Below, one piece after another: positions 1 through 12,133 of a stretch of DNA of 64,000 bases; position 1 is the stretch's first letter; the number at the start of each line of letters is the position of its first letter. The position numbers and the translations under genes were made by a program. The notes under the pieces were generated by a model. The model had not been told where the DNA came from and did no database searches. It saw only the letters and a program-made list of their open reading frames with translations. Source of the stretch: Plasmodium malariae (Eukaryota > Apicomplexa > Aconoidasida > Haemosporida > Plasmodiidae); contig NC_041786.1 in NCBI RefSeq assembly GCF_900090045.1, positions 873,501 through 937,500 on the forward strand, written 5' to 3'.

Positions 1-657
1 TGTCCACGTGTATTTTTCCGTTTTCCCTCCATTTCCTTTGGGGGGAGCCGAGTCTTCTTCATCTGAATCGTCCGACTTGCTATTTTGATTTTTATTATCA
101 CCATTGTTGTTATTACAGTTACTGATACCGCTTCTACTTTTACTACCACTATTGTTGTTATTATTTTTCTTCCTTTCAAATTTATCGCTGATTTTGTTTA
201 ATTCTTTATCATTGTTGTTCATTCCCTCAAAATTTTTCGTTTTTTCCATTTCATCTTCTTCTTCACTTAAATCTACGACTCGGTCATTACTGATTTTTCC
301 ATTTTCCATATTTTTATTTACTTTTAAATTTGTATTTTTTTTTTTATCAGTTATACTGTCTTTTTTATTATTCCGATTGAATTCTCGTTCATATATTTTC
401 TTCTTCTCTTCATCCATCATTTCATACTCTTTTTTTAATTTCTTTAAATATTCCTCTTTTTTTTTATAATGTTTTCTTAGAGTCTTCAACACAACCTCCT
501 CACATTGTTCTATACTTTTCGAATTTGTAATAAAATCTGTTTTCCTTAATAAAAAGGAAAAAAATAGATTCATTAAGTTGTTTATATCACCACATTCCCT
601 AGCTATATTTAACATAATAAAGTCAAACTTTTCATTTACTACTACATCCGAATCCAT
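1..657 (-). CDS. NudC homologue, N-terminal part (runs off the left edge)
   Basis: An open frame of 219 codons runs from the ATG at 657 to the window edge with no stop. Residues 1-60 match the NudC N-terminal domain: a short helical start, then the [11 protein letters not shown] block typical of NudC, followed by a charged coiled region ([12 protein letters not shown]). An Asn/Ser/Asp-rich linker follows. The last visible residues, [11 protein letters not shown], are the usual lead-in to the CS (p23-like) domain, which would lie beyond position 1. NudC proteins are HSP90 co-chaperones linked to dynein and cytokinesis; that role is family knowledge, not shown here. The start is chosen because the family begins close to this FFSF block and because the sequence upstream is T-rich spacer. 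The Asn-rich linker is a normal Plasmodium expansion. The assignment is good although the catalogued CS domain is not visible. Confidence 0.85.
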   Translation of the reverse strand, partial: MDSDVVVNEKFDFIMLNIARECGDINNLMNLFFSFLLRKTDFITNSKSIEQCEEVVLKTLRKHYKKKEEYLKKLKKEYEMMDEEKKKIYEREFNRNNKKDSITDKKKNTNLKVNKNMENGKISNDRVVDLSEEEDEMEKTKNFEGMNNNDKELNKISDKFERKKNNNNNSGSKSRSGISNCNNNNGDNKNQNSKSDDSDEEDSAPPKGNGGKTEKYTWT

Positions 658-749
658 TTTTTTTTTTTCCCCTTTTTTTAAAATAATAATTGTTGCTATT
701 AACAAGGTACTATATTACCTTGAATTTTGCTCTTTTCGTGTCAAAAAAG

Positions 750-965
750 CATATACATATATATATTTATATATATGTATTTATATGTATATATATGTAT
801 TTATAAGTATTTATATGTATATATATGTATATATATGTATTTATATGCATGTATATGTATTTATATGTATTTATATGTATTTATATGTATATATATGTAT
901 ATATATGTATTTATATGTATTTATATGTATTTATATGTATATATATGTATGTATATATACATATA
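750..965. repeat. TATATGTATTTA-type minisatellite
   Basis: Tandem variants of tatatgtattta and tatatgtatata fill about 215 bases just upstream of the NudC start. Overlapping frames reading Tyr-Ile/Leu-Cys repeats are artefacts of this repeat. Confidence 0.85.
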
Positions 966-2965
966 AAACTAATACTGAATTATTTGCAAATATGGAACTA
1001 TGATGTTATGTGACAAGGGGTAAACCGAAAAAAAAAAAGTAATAAATAAAATAAAAAAAAAAAGAAAAAAAAAACTTAATTTGTGGATGTAATAATGTAA
1101 TTTAATTTTTTCATAAAATATAACTGTTAAAATATATTCGAAACGGAAAAAGCAAAGTTTCTGCTGTTTACTTAATGGTATATTATTAAAACTTAAATTT
1201 GAAAATAGTCGTTTCTTTTATTCAAAGCACATGCACGTAAAATGGGATATATATTTTTATGTATGTATATATATAAGCATACAAATTAAGTTGAGTGTAT
1301 ATAATTTATATATTATACCTATATATATGTATGATGCAAAAAAAAAAAAAAAAAAAAAAAAAAGCTTCAAATTATTTTCATACCTTAGAAAATATAAGTG
1401 GCTGTTCGAACAAATGATTTAATGCATTATTCGTCTCAGAATAATATATAATATAATTACTGTACCGCATATATCATATTATGAATAATATTACCAAAAA
1501 AAAAATAACTCATTTTACGTATGTAGAAGCTATAAAATATTACCTTTTTATATGATACATATATATAAGTGTATGTATGTATGTATTCATTTATATATTC
1601 AACTTGTTTTTATTTTATTTTATTTTTTTTTAATGAGATACTATATATAATACAAAATATTTAATATTTTTGAAAAATATAAGGAAAAAAAAAATGCATA
1701 TGGCAAAATTAAAAAAAATAAATCAACTGTAAGAAGTGTAGCAAATTGCACATATATATGGTAGCAGAAATGAAATAAAAAATATGAAGAAAAAAGGAAT
1801 TTAAGTGGAAAATAATGTTCTTAAAAATGCAAAGAGGAATGAAGCTTGTTGAAGAAAATGTACAGGAATACTTATATATATAAATATATATATACATATA
1901 TATATAAGTAACTGAGTACATGCGTTCATGCATACGTACATACGCGCCCATACGAAGTACAACAATGGGGAAGGAAAAATGCAAATTTAGCTAGTCTTCT
2001 CAAAGATGATTTATGGTTTTATTAATATACATTAAGGAAAGAATATGTGGACGTAGAGGCTGAACGGGTAATTTATGAACCTTAATGGACGAAATAAAAA
2101 AATAAAGAATGACAACATGCCATCACATTAAATATAAAATGAGCAAATATGATATTATCTGATACGGTTGTAAATTTTTTTTTTTTTTTATATCATTATT
2201 AAAAAGAGATATATATGAAAAATAAAAGAATAGGTAATAATTATCAAAAATAGGCTATTATTGTACATAATGTAAACTTATTTGTACCTCTATTTGAATT
2301 GATTACCTAATTGTAAAGGAACATTAGAAGTATTACATTAATGCCTATTATTAATTTAAATGAAACTTTTTCCATTTAATAATTCTGACAAGGTAATAAT
2401 AAAAGGAAGTAAAAACATTGAAATTACTGTTTTTAAGTAATTCTTTTTAACTAATATATCATTTCTTTTTATTGTTCTTTTCTTTTTTTTATTACAAAAA
2501 ATAAAAACAAAATTAACCTTAGAAATATATGAACCTTATTCTGCTCATTCTTAATAACTGCTCTTATATCATAAATATATAAATTTAATAATCACCACTA
2601 AATCTTAGTTAAACCACTCCAAGAGTATAAAAACAAAATAATAATAATAATAATAAAATAAAACAGGAACATTTACCAAAATAAGAAATTACCAATACAT
2701 CTTGTATTTACAATCCTTGTCTATCTTAACCCTTTTGATGTTCTTTTACTTTTTAAAAAAAAAAAAAAAAAAATATAATATTTTTAAAATTTATCTTATA
2801 TAGTATATATTTCAAAAAGTTTGTATAAAAAAAAAAAAAAACCAAGGGTTTAATGGGCACCTAGACAGAAAATGCACCTTTTTATTAGGGCACTATAAAA
2901 CGTTATATATGTGTATTCTATTTAAATACTTATTTTGTTTTCCTTTTCTCCCTTTTCGTTCTTTT

Positions 2966-3059
2966 CCGAGTTGCTTTGGTGTAGACATAACTGCCCATAT
3001 CACATATGCGTTTTCATACCACCCTTTATTTCGTATTTTGTCTACTCACCAAAGCTCGG
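2966..3059. other. Inverted repeat able to form a stem of about 19 bp
   Basis: The left arm (CCGAG at 2966-2970, CTTTGGTG at 2974-2981, TAGACA at 2982-2987) is complementary to the right arm (TGTCTA at 3039-3044, CACCAAAG at 3047-3054, CTCGG at 3055-3059). Small bulges interrupt it: three bases on the left and two on the right. The loop is about 51 bases. Its base composition is unlike the surrounding AT repeats. It could be a structured non-coding RNA, but no family is recognised. Confidence 0.45.
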
Positions 3060-3317
3060 CAAATCATATTATTCCAAAGAGTGCATGCTAATAATGAATA
3101 GGTACCACGAGAATAAGCTATGTATCTTTAATAATTAATTGATACAGTATTTGTTTTAAAAATATCACAATATATATATGCGATCAAAATTATGCCATGT
3201 GTTACTACGATGGGGCTATTTTTAAGCCAACATATTTTTGTACACTACGGAACACCTAGGTTTCCTGTCAAACTAAATATTTGCTTTTACTTTAAATAAA
3301 TAAATAACTATATATAT

Positions 3318-3424
3318 ATATACATACATAGTATACATACACATACATACATAGTATACATACACATACATACATAGTATACATACACATACATACATAG
3401 TATACATACACATACATACATAAT
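3318..3424. repeat. 23-bp tandem repeat
   Basis: About four and a half copies of a 23-base unit centred on tagtatacatacacatacat. Tyr-Val-Cys-Met frames on the minus strand are products of this repeat. Confidence 0.85.
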
Positions 3425-4125
3425 ATACGTACACATGTGCATATTTTTTTTTTTTTTTTTTCCTACGCCACACCAATTAAAAAGGTACACATTTTATTAA
3501 AAAAGGGACAAGTACAATGAAAATGCTTTTATACATTTTTTCACAGCCATTTTTCTAATCCTAACAAGATATTTAAACTACGAACTTTTTTGTGTACACA
3601 CAATATGACGTTAAAAAATGAAAGCTATTTATAAGTTGTAACTCATATAACAAATATAAAAAAATCACAAGTTTACTAAAGACTATGGAATATATAATCC
3701 CCTATACACCTATACACATACATATATATAATAAATTTATATACCTATACACATACATATTTATAATAAATTTATGTAGTTATTATTCCACGGTTTTGCT
3801 GTAATCCTAATAATAAAATTTAAAGAAAACAGAGGAAATTCCTCTTCTTAAGTACATTTTATAATACTATTTTTTTCATTTTTAATCTTTCAATTTTTTT
3901 TTTTTTAAAGTTACATTTTATATAAATGTGGTTTCATCCACATAAATAATTTTACTACATAAATTTATTTGTGGTTCGTTTAATCTCTTCATCATTATTA
4001 TATATATTTTCAATTTAATATTGCTTAGCTTGTGCCCATACAAATTATATTTTATATACTATATTTATATATATGTATATACGCACATAATATATATATA
4101 TATATATATAGCATGTGCTGTTTTA

Positions 4126-4159
<34 letters not shown>

Positions 4160-4856
4160 GTTTCACTTTTTTTTTTTTTTTTTTTTCAGTTACTGGAAGG
4201 ATAAAGAAAAAAATAGTGAAACATAAAAAAAAAAAAAAAAAAAAAAACACTTAAACGACAGTTAAATTGGATATCCAAAAATAATTAATGAATATAATAT
4301 ATATATACATAAATTATATGTATATAAATAAAATAATTATATTTTGTAGTACAAAAAAATATATAATGTTTTTTCAAACATAATTTTTTATGTAATATAA
4401 TTATATATTATAATTTTTATAAATAATTAAGATTACCCATATATAATATTAAAATATTTATTATAAATGTTATACTCATAAATTTTGTAGTTATAAATAA
4501 TATAGTTGCTGCAGTATAGTTATAATACATAAAATAAGTTTCTTTAAAATTTTCAATTTTTAAACCTGAGCATTTTTTACTACTACATTTTGCTCTTTCT
4601 CCAAAAATTTAGAAGTTACGGAATTTTGAACTTTTGAAGAAAAAAATAAATTTTACGTAAAAACTTTATTTTAATCTTTTAATTTGGTAACACTAAAACA
4701 CAACAGTACGCGTGTATATTTACAATATGTTTATATATGCTTTATATATATTAACGTATGTATAAATTTTATGTAATAACTTATATTATTATTATATTTG
4801 TTTTGCACATAAACAAACGCGTGAAAATTGTATAAGGAGGGGTATATTCATATTAT

Positions 4857-5007
4857 TTATATATATACATATATATATACATATATATATACATATATAT
4901 ATACATATATATATACTTATATATATACTTATATATATACATATATATATACTTATATATATACTTATATATATACTTATATATATATTTATATTTATAT
5001 TTATATA
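4857..5007. repeat. TA-rich 16-bp tandem repeat
   Basis: Copies of atatatatacatata and atatatatacttata alternate over about 150 bases. The unit is nearly self-complementary. The spacer around it shows nothing else. Confidence 0.85.
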
Positions 5008-5539
5008 AAAACCTTAATGCGAACAGTTTAAGTAACGAATTTAAAAATTTTTACCAAAAGGGTAAAATTTTCTTCAAAATTTTTTAGAAGGTTTTTCTAT
5101 CACACTCATATGCGAACAACAAAATATATATATATTACATAATTTTTTTTGAGCATTTATTTTATATTTTATATTTTTTTTTTCTTTCCTTTCCTTTCCT
5201 TTCTTTTCCATTCCTTTTTTTTTATTTATTTTTTTATTTTATTTTTTTTGCTTTGAAAGAGTTGATTACAAAAAAGTAAAATTCATTACTGAGCGTTTTT
5301 ATAAACGAAAGTAAGAACTTTTGTAAATGTAATTTTATATAATAAATATTTAGTATAAAAATTAGAAGAAATTATGACGGGTTTAAGTTCCCATGCGTAT
5401 TAATATACATTCATGTACACAAGTACATATACATATATACTTATAAATATATAAATAATATACTTTTACACAATTCCTTTTTGTACATTTACCCATTTTA
5501 GTAATTCCGCATTTAAGACTATTATAATTAACCGCAAAA

Positions 5540-6028
5540 ATGGTTCGCCGAAATTTATTACTTATCCTTGCTGTTTTAACGTTTATTCCAAATATATGGA
5601 AAAATAATAAATGCACATGTCAAGTACCAGCGCCCCTTGCGGAACCAGAAGAAGATTTTCAAGAAGAGATGGATTCCGGATTAGAAGGTGAAACAAAAAC
5701 AGAACCAAAAGCAGATGATGGGAACATAAATAATGGTGGAAATAATTTTAATAATTTCAATTATTTCAATGGAGGAGATTTTAACGATGGTGGTGATGAT
5801 GATGATGATGATGACGACGATGATGATGAAATTATTGATAACAACAACGATGATGGTAATAATGATGATGAGGATGTAAACGATGATAATGGAAATGATG
5901 ATAATGGAAATGATGATAACGGAAATGATGATAATGAAAACGATGATGATGGTAATGATAATGATGATGTAGATGGCAATTCCAATAAGAGAAACAAAAA
6001 AAAAAACAAAAAAGGAAATAAACATTAA
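5540..6028 (+). CDS. Small secreted Asp/Asn-rich acidic protein
   Basis: This 162-residue single-exon frame starts MVRRNLLLILAVLTFIPNIW, a clear signal peptide of about 24 residues, followed by CTCQVP, the only cysteines. Residues 40-65 are Glu-rich. The rest is dominated by Asp and Asn: a run of 11 Asp near residues 85-95, then five-residue repeats of the type GNDDN from about 117, and a basic Lys/Asn tail ending in His. There is no membrane segment or GPI-type end, so secretion into the parasitophorous vacuole or an organelle is the simplest inference. I do not recognise the family. Low-complexity content makes similarity searches weak. Support for it being real is the combination of signal peptide, start codon context and an ORF beginning well before the repeat. 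Function is unknown. Confidence 0.75.
   Translation: MVRRNLLLILAVLTFIPNIWKNNKCTCQVPAPLAEPEEDFQEEMDSGLEGETKTEPKADDGNINNGGNNFNNFNYFNGGDFNDGGDDDDDDDDDDDEIIDNNNDDGNNDDEDVNDDNGNDDNGNDDNGNDDNENDDDGNDNDDVDGNSNKRNKKKNKKGNKH
5876..5948 (+). repeat. 15-bp coding repeat (GNDDN)
   Basis: Tandem gataatggaaatgat units with small changes sit inside the acidic secreted protein and encode Gly-Asn-Asp-Asp-Asn. Such repeats vary in copy number between isolates in Plasmodium. Confidence 0.8.
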
Positions 6029-6970
6029 ATTAAAGAACAAAATTAAAGTACCCATAGAATAATAATATTATTCTAATGCATCATTAGCAACGTTAATAAT
6101 GAATCGAATAAGTAATTTTTGTAGTTGTTACCATTGCATTTATAATGATGTATTATCTTTAAAAAAATACAAAATTGAAAAATGCGTAGTATATATGTAC
6201 GTGTACATACATATTATATATATGAATACATATATATATATGAATACATATATTTATATCTGTACTTAACAAGAGGAGATATTTACATGTGTTTTGTTCA
6301 ATTAGGATTGTGAATTTTTTTTTTCCCTTTTTTTTATTTATCTATAGGGTTAATTGTATAAAATGTGTAACATTAAGTTGTGTATTTTTTTTTTCATATT
6401 TTAATCCATTTTCTTTATTTTTTTATTATTTCCTTTTCACCTATTTATTAATAGGAATAATTAGCATAAAAAAAAAAAAAAATTTTTTTTTTTTTTTTAC
6501 CGTATTTTTCTTTGTGATTATAATTATTGTGTTTAAAAGTAAAATTTTTTTTTATTTTCTTATATTTTCGTCCCTTTTACCTTTTGCACATTTTTTTTAT
6601 TTTTCAAATTTATGATGAAATTGTTTTTAACACTTAAAAAGAAAAAAAATATGTGCACACACACATTAGTTCTACGCAGTTTTTTTAATTTGTTGCCTGT
6701 ACTTCCGTCCTATTAATGGGAAAAAAAGGAAGAAAAAATGTTATAAATTTTTGCCAAACTGTAATTATGTTTGGGGATACATAATATATATTATATGGCT
6801 TTTATTCATTCACAGTTACTACGAATCTATTTTATCTCACTTCAAATCCTTTTTTTTTTTTTTTTTTTGTTTCCCCTAACCGGCAGTATACATGGTAATA
6901 AATTGAGATTTGTACTTCGGATTTCTTGTTGGTTGTTTGTAAAAAATATATTTTTCTAAATATTTTGGTA

Positions 6971-6990
6971 TTCCCCTAGACCTAGGGGAA
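6971..6990. other. Perfect GC-rich palindrome
   Basis: TTCCCCTAG at 6971-6979 is exactly complementary to CTAGGGGAA at 6982-6990, with two bases between. About 60 bases of mixed composition follow (to about 7045), unusual for this spacer. It may be a protein-binding palindrome or part of a structured RNA. Confidence 0.4.
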
Positions 6991-7203
6991 GGATTCGATA
7001 AAACCTGTTTGTGTCTTGGGTTAGCATTACAGTCAACTCCTAATTAAATTGAAAAATGAAGAGCAAAAAATGAAATATTAAAAGCACTAAAACGTAATAT
7101 TAAAAGAAATCAAGAGATATAATCAAAATGGAATTTCACTAAAATTTCATTTAAAAGAAACAAATTTTAATTTTTCAAAAGCTAAATCATCTGAATTATT
7201 CGT

Positions 7204-7247
<44 letters not shown>

Positions 7248-7311
7248 ATGTATATTCTATACATTCGCGTATGTATATGTTTACGCTTTCACGTGTTGTA
7301 GACACTTTTTA

Positions 7312-7337
7312 ATGTTCCTTACCCAGCAAGGGAACAT
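7312..7337. other. Short stem-loop
   Basis: ATGTTCCTT (7312-7320) pairs with AAGGGAACAT (7328-7337), with one bulged base and a seven-base loop. Mixed-composition sequence continues to about 7400. No known RNA family is recognised. Confidence 0.35.
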
Positions 7338-7702
7338 GCCACTTTCGAATAACATATCGACATGAGTTGCACAATAAAGTTAACACCCCTGTATATTTGG
7401 GAAAGTTTCATATTATTATAAAAAAGAAATAAAACGGTTTAACATATACAATGTAGTATTCTGAACATGAGCAACAATGGGCGCATTGCCATGAACGGAC
7501 AGATAATAACAATATGCCACACAAACATGAGCACATATGTATATATACGCGTAATTATACATTTACACATTTATACATACATATATATATATATAAACAT
7601 ATTTGCATATATTAATTTTACAGCATGTTTAATACCTCTATGCCACATTTTTCCTAATTTATTTACTCCTATTCACATAATAACATGTAATTCAAAAAAA
7701 AA

Positions 7703-7705
<3 letters not shown>

Positions 7706-7784
<79 letters not shown>
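7706..7784. repeat. Uninterrupted A tract of about 79 bases
   Basis: One of the two longest homopolymers in the window (the other is at 59545). Length here is prone to both replication slippage and sequencing error. Confidence 0.9.
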
Positions 7785-7786
<2 letters not shown>

Positions 7787-8684
7787 ATTTTTACACCTAC
7801 ATGTATATAACTATGTACATAAACACATGTATTTAATTCGTTTATGAAAAATACATTCAAAAAATATTTTCAAGCTTTCCTTTCGTTTCTTTTATCTTAT
7901 TGGCATTGGTTAATAAATATACATTTCGTAAAGTACCTAAAAAGGTTTACTCTTTTATCTGTTTTTAAAAACTGTTTCTTTTGTTTCTACATTTTTTACT
8001 TCATTGTGCTAAAAAGAACGAAATAAAGATATTTATCCTCTTAATTATTTTCTCTTTTTTCTTGCGATGAAAATGTAAATATATTCTTTATTACGTTTGA
8101 CTTCTCGATTTACTTTATTTCGTGATATATACATAAATTTTATTCGAGCTATTCCGTATAAACTGTGTAGCAAATGTAGTAACAATTTAAAATTAATTTT
8201 TTTAGTTAATATTTTTTTTTTTTTTCACTTACCTTCTTCCACATATATAAGTATGTATGTGCATCCATTTCAATGTAGTTATAACTACTGTGTGTACCTA
8301 TTTTATTATTATTTCAGTCGTACTATGTATATATCTGATCATTTGTAAATTTATTAACAGATAAAAAAAATATGAAAAATAGGTGGAAACTCGTTTATTA
8401 TAAACTTGTTACCTTTAAAAAAAGTAGTTTGAGGATTTAATGTTTCTCCTTCCCTCCACTATTCATTTTTATTTTATTTTTTTTTATTTCATTATTTTTT
8501 TTTTTATTTATCCCATCCTCAAAACAATTTTTATTATGTTTATCCATACAGTGTTTCGGATTGTCATTTAATTGTCATTTAGGAAATTTTTATAAACTAT
8601 TTTTACTTTCCTGATTTTATAATTATTTTATTATTGTGATCCAAGCACTTTCGGTTTAACTTTTTTATTTTTTTCCCATAACAA

Positions 8685-11529
8685 ATGATTGAAGATTCCA
8701 TAGATGAAAATTGCCATGTGTACTTAAACCCGTACGACATTTTGTCTCATATGAACTTTAAGAAAATGATTTATAAACATATGTACAAGTTTATGTATAG
8801 GTGTATACTTCTGAGTGTACTGCATCTGTACAAATCCATATGTGCGCATATATACGTATGTACACAAGTATGCGTATACGTATCAATATGCATATTCAAA
8901 CATCAACAGAAATGTGTTTCCGTTAAAGTATATGAAATGTGTGTCACGTTCAGTGATACAATTTGATTACTTTTGCTCCTACTCCTACGCTTAATTTTTT
9001 TTTTTTTTTTTTTTTTTTCTTTTTACTTCCCCTCTTAAGAAAAAATTGGCTAAAGGAATTTGAATACACCAAAATACATGAAAATGATTTAAATGAAGTC
9101 ATAATGAACTACTTTTGTGTTCATCGGATGTATGACGTTGCAAAGGAATTTCAAAAGGAGGCAAATGTTAAACGTACTGACCTGAAAGAGATAACACATA
9201 ATAAGATATTACACGATATAACAACACATAACAACGTGCAGTAACATACATTATATTAATATATGATAACTTAAAAAAAAAGAAATTAATCTGTGAAAAA
9301 CTGCTAATACGACACTGTGATAACAAATGAACGATATAGAAAAAAAAAAAAAAAAAAAATGATGATATTTTCGCGCAAACATTAAATTCATACTACGATG
9401 TAGCATGATGAAAACTCTGTCATCCTTGAACTGATTTTTTTTTTTTTTTATTACATTTTGATAAAATAATGCATTATTATAAACTAGATTTGAACTATTT
9501 TAGTCCTCCTAGCATAAAGCAGGCTCCACAATATATACATACATGTGCATGACTATCTATCTATATAAACACGTACATATACACACGCGCAAACACAAGA
9601 AAATATACACAACCGAACAAACACATGCAAACGAATATACACGTATGTGTGCTCCTTTTGGTTGTTTAACAATTAGAGAATCTAAAAAGCAATTAATTTT
9701 CATATTATTTTTCAGCCGACATGCCTATAGACACAGTAAAAATACGGTACTTAATTCAGAGTGAAATAATGAACAACAAAATTGAGGAGGCTATAGAGCA
9801 CATCAATAATTTAGATGAAGGAGTAAGACATAATTTATTTTTTTATTTCCTTTTATTTTTTTCTCCATTTCGATATCATCTCTTTTTCCTGCATCATATA
9901 TTTATTGTTTTTTCACATATTTTTAGATTTTGAAAAAACACAAGGACTTAGTCTTTTTTCTTAAGAAACAGCAGTTACTGAAATTGATATTGAACGTGAG
10001 TTCAGATAAAGACTATAAAAAAATATATACGCCTCGTGTACAGCTTTATATGAGGTAGTTCATATGGATGTACCTTATAAACATAATATATTACTTTTAA
10101 TATTCAGAGTAATATCAACGAAGCAATAATGTATTCTCAACAAGAACTGGCTCCCTATGTAAATGAAAAGGTTCGCTCCAACTATCATTTTGTATATTTA
10201 GTTATATAGATATGTGCAGATCTATGTACATATATGTTTTACACTTTCTGTAACATACACATAACACTCCATTGTCATTTACAAGGGGGCTTGTTACATT
10301 TTATTAAATTTTAGTGTCTCACTATTTTGTAATCATATTGCATTTGTTTTACATATCTATCCATTTTGAACGTGTTCAGCATGTTCAACTTTTTCCTTAT
10401 CTTTACCCATTTCTTTATCTTTATCTTTACCCATTTCTTTATCTTTATCTTTACCCATTTCTTTATCTTTATCTTTACCCATTTCTTTATCTTTATCCTT
10501 ACCTATTTCTTTATTTTATTTCATTTTTGATTTTTTTTACAGCCATCCCTTATTAGCGAAATTGATGATGTCATGATGCTTATGGCTTATCAAGATTTTA
10601 ATGTATTTTTTTTTTTTTTTTTTTTTTTATAACCCTTTTCAATTATGTTTTTACGCATTAACTTCCTATCTTTTGTAACCCTCATCAATTATTGTTTTAT
10701 AAAAAGTACTGATTTTTTTTCTTTTTTTTATTACGAAATAATTTATAGAGTGAGGAAGCTAAAAAGTTAATACAAAAAATAGAAAAAAAAAAAAATACAT
10801 TAAAAAGGATTGATGATATAATTTTAAGTTACTACAATGTTGACAATGGTACGAAGGGAAAGAATAAATTAATTATAATAAGTAACGTATTAATATGCTT
10901 GTTTACGTTACAATCATTTTTATTATTATATGACTTGTATATGTATTTATTTATTTGTATATGTATTTATTTATTTGTGTATGTATTTATTTATTTGTGT
11001 ATGTATTTATTTATTTGCGTATGTATTTATTTGTTTATTTATTTACGTATTTGTGTATATTTTTATTTATTTATTTTATTTTAATTTTTTTTTTTTTTTT
11101 TTTTTTGTAGAGAGCACACTAGAATATATTGTTAAAAATGTTTCCTTCACGCAGAACGTACTAAGCTCAAAGGTACAAGATGTGCAGATGTGCACACGTC
11201 TACGCATATACACACATACATATGCATATATAAATATATATACATATATACATAAATACATATATACATCAGCACATGTATAGACATAAATTTCCCCTTC
11301 TACTTGGTAACCTTTACAACAGTACCCCTGCAGCATACCCAACTTAAAAAATTTGAAAACTGGTTATATAGAATATTATGAAAAGTACAGGAAAAAAAAA
11401 AAGAAAAATTCTAAAAATAAAAGCAGAAATAAGAAAAAAGTGAAGGAAATTAATGTTGATGATAAAACTGTTGAGGGCACTGCAAAAAATTTCGATGCAC
11501 CATATGATGATGAATATCGTTCGGTTTGA
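8685..11529 (+). CDS. GID8-like LisH/CTLH/CRA protein, nine exons
   Basis: The exons are 8685-8800, 9040-9173, 9716-9822, 9927-9995, 10108-10170, 10543-10602, 10749-10848, 11111-11172 and 11323-11529. All introns are GT-AG and all phases agree, giving 305 residues. The product follows human GID8/TWA1 along its length. The LisH block covers about residues 53-83 (HENDLNEVIMNYF..VAKEF). The CTLH region covers about 86-145 (IRYLIQSEIMNNKIEEAIEHIN, then KKQQLLKLI). The CRA part covers about 146-250 (INEAIMYSQQEL, VMMLMAYQDF and a final IPNLKNLKTGYIEYY). GID8 is a core scaffold of the GID/CTLH ubiquitin ligase. The N-terminal 40 residues and the basic Lys-rich tail after about residue 255 are extra compared with the human protein. 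Two introns carry minisatellites. Exon edges come from homology and splice consensus, not transcripts; exon 1 is the least certain. Confidence 0.85.
10376..10520 (+). repeat. 24-bp minisatellite inside an intron
   Basis: About five copies of a unit reading tttatctttacccatttct lie in intron 5 of the GID8-like gene. They are T/C-rich on the coding strand and extend the polypyrimidine region ahead of the acceptor at 10542. Confidence 0.85.
10939..11080 (+). repeat. 20-bp minisatellite inside an intron
   Basis: Units of tatttatttatttgtgtatg fill intron 7 of the GID8-like gene, followed by a T run and the acceptor at 11110. Confidence 0.85.
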
Positions 11530-12133
11530 TATATAGTATTATTAGCAAGGATTTTTTTTATTTTCTTTTTTTTTATGTACACATTTACGAAATTGTTTTG
11601 TTATATTATTTTCCATTATCACTAGCACCATCTTCATTATTCCCTTAATTACATTTTTGTGCTTGTTTTTACATTATTTCGTGTATAATATGTATACATA
11701 TTTATGTACAAGTTCATGCCCGTATATATGTGTGTACATGCACATATACACAGAAGTGTGTATATTATATATATTTGCTCATTTGCACCTTCAAGCGTTT
11801 TCCGTTACTCTCCTATTTTTATTTTACTTTGCGTAGAGCATTAACCCTAATATTTTACATTTTTCTTTTTCAAGGTATAATAATACTGTAACTCCTTTTT
11901 TAATAAAATATAACATGAATGTAACACTTTTTTCATCCCATCGATAATAGCTACAAAAGAACATACAGAATTACGGCGAACGAATACATACATATACCTA
12001 TACATAGATATATATACATATATGCATAGGTATGCTTTATATTTTTTCTTCTATGTAAACATAAACCATATGCCGTAACTTGAGAGCTATGCATGTGCAC
12101 TGTTATCCCAGGAGTAAGGATTAAAGAAGGCAA
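11530..12133. other. Convergent spacer, about 600 bases
   Basis: It lies between the 3' ends of the GID8-like gene (plus) and the membrane protein (minus). It holds TA-rich repeats and T-rich stretches. I see no gene. Confidence 0.7.

Larger units (their letters stand above)
658..5539. other. Spacer, about 4.9 kb, no credible gene
   Basis: The stretch is AT-rich with A/T runs and TA-type microsatellites. Open frames here (for example 578-1003, 2909-3091 and 4021-4254) translate repeats or homopolymers. It separates the minus-strand NudC gene from a plus-strand gene, so it is divergent and should contain both promoters. Positions 2940-3130 are less AT-rich than the surroundings and contain an inverted repeat listed separately. 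Confidence 0.7.
6029..8684. other. Spacer, about 2.7 kb, no credible gene
   Basis: It holds poly-T tracts, a TA microsatellite (7206-7244), the long A tract at 7706-7784 and two inverted repeats listed separately. The frames at 6289-6615 and 7669-7860 are poly-Phe from T runs. The frame at 8097-8348 has more mixed codons but opens with TTG and has no ATG near its start, so it was not called. Confidence 0.65.

Noticed and set aside
8097..8348. Frame with mixed codons starting MTSRFTLFRD
   Set aside because: The first codon is TTG, there is no ATG or splice acceptor linking it to another exon, and no homology was recognised.
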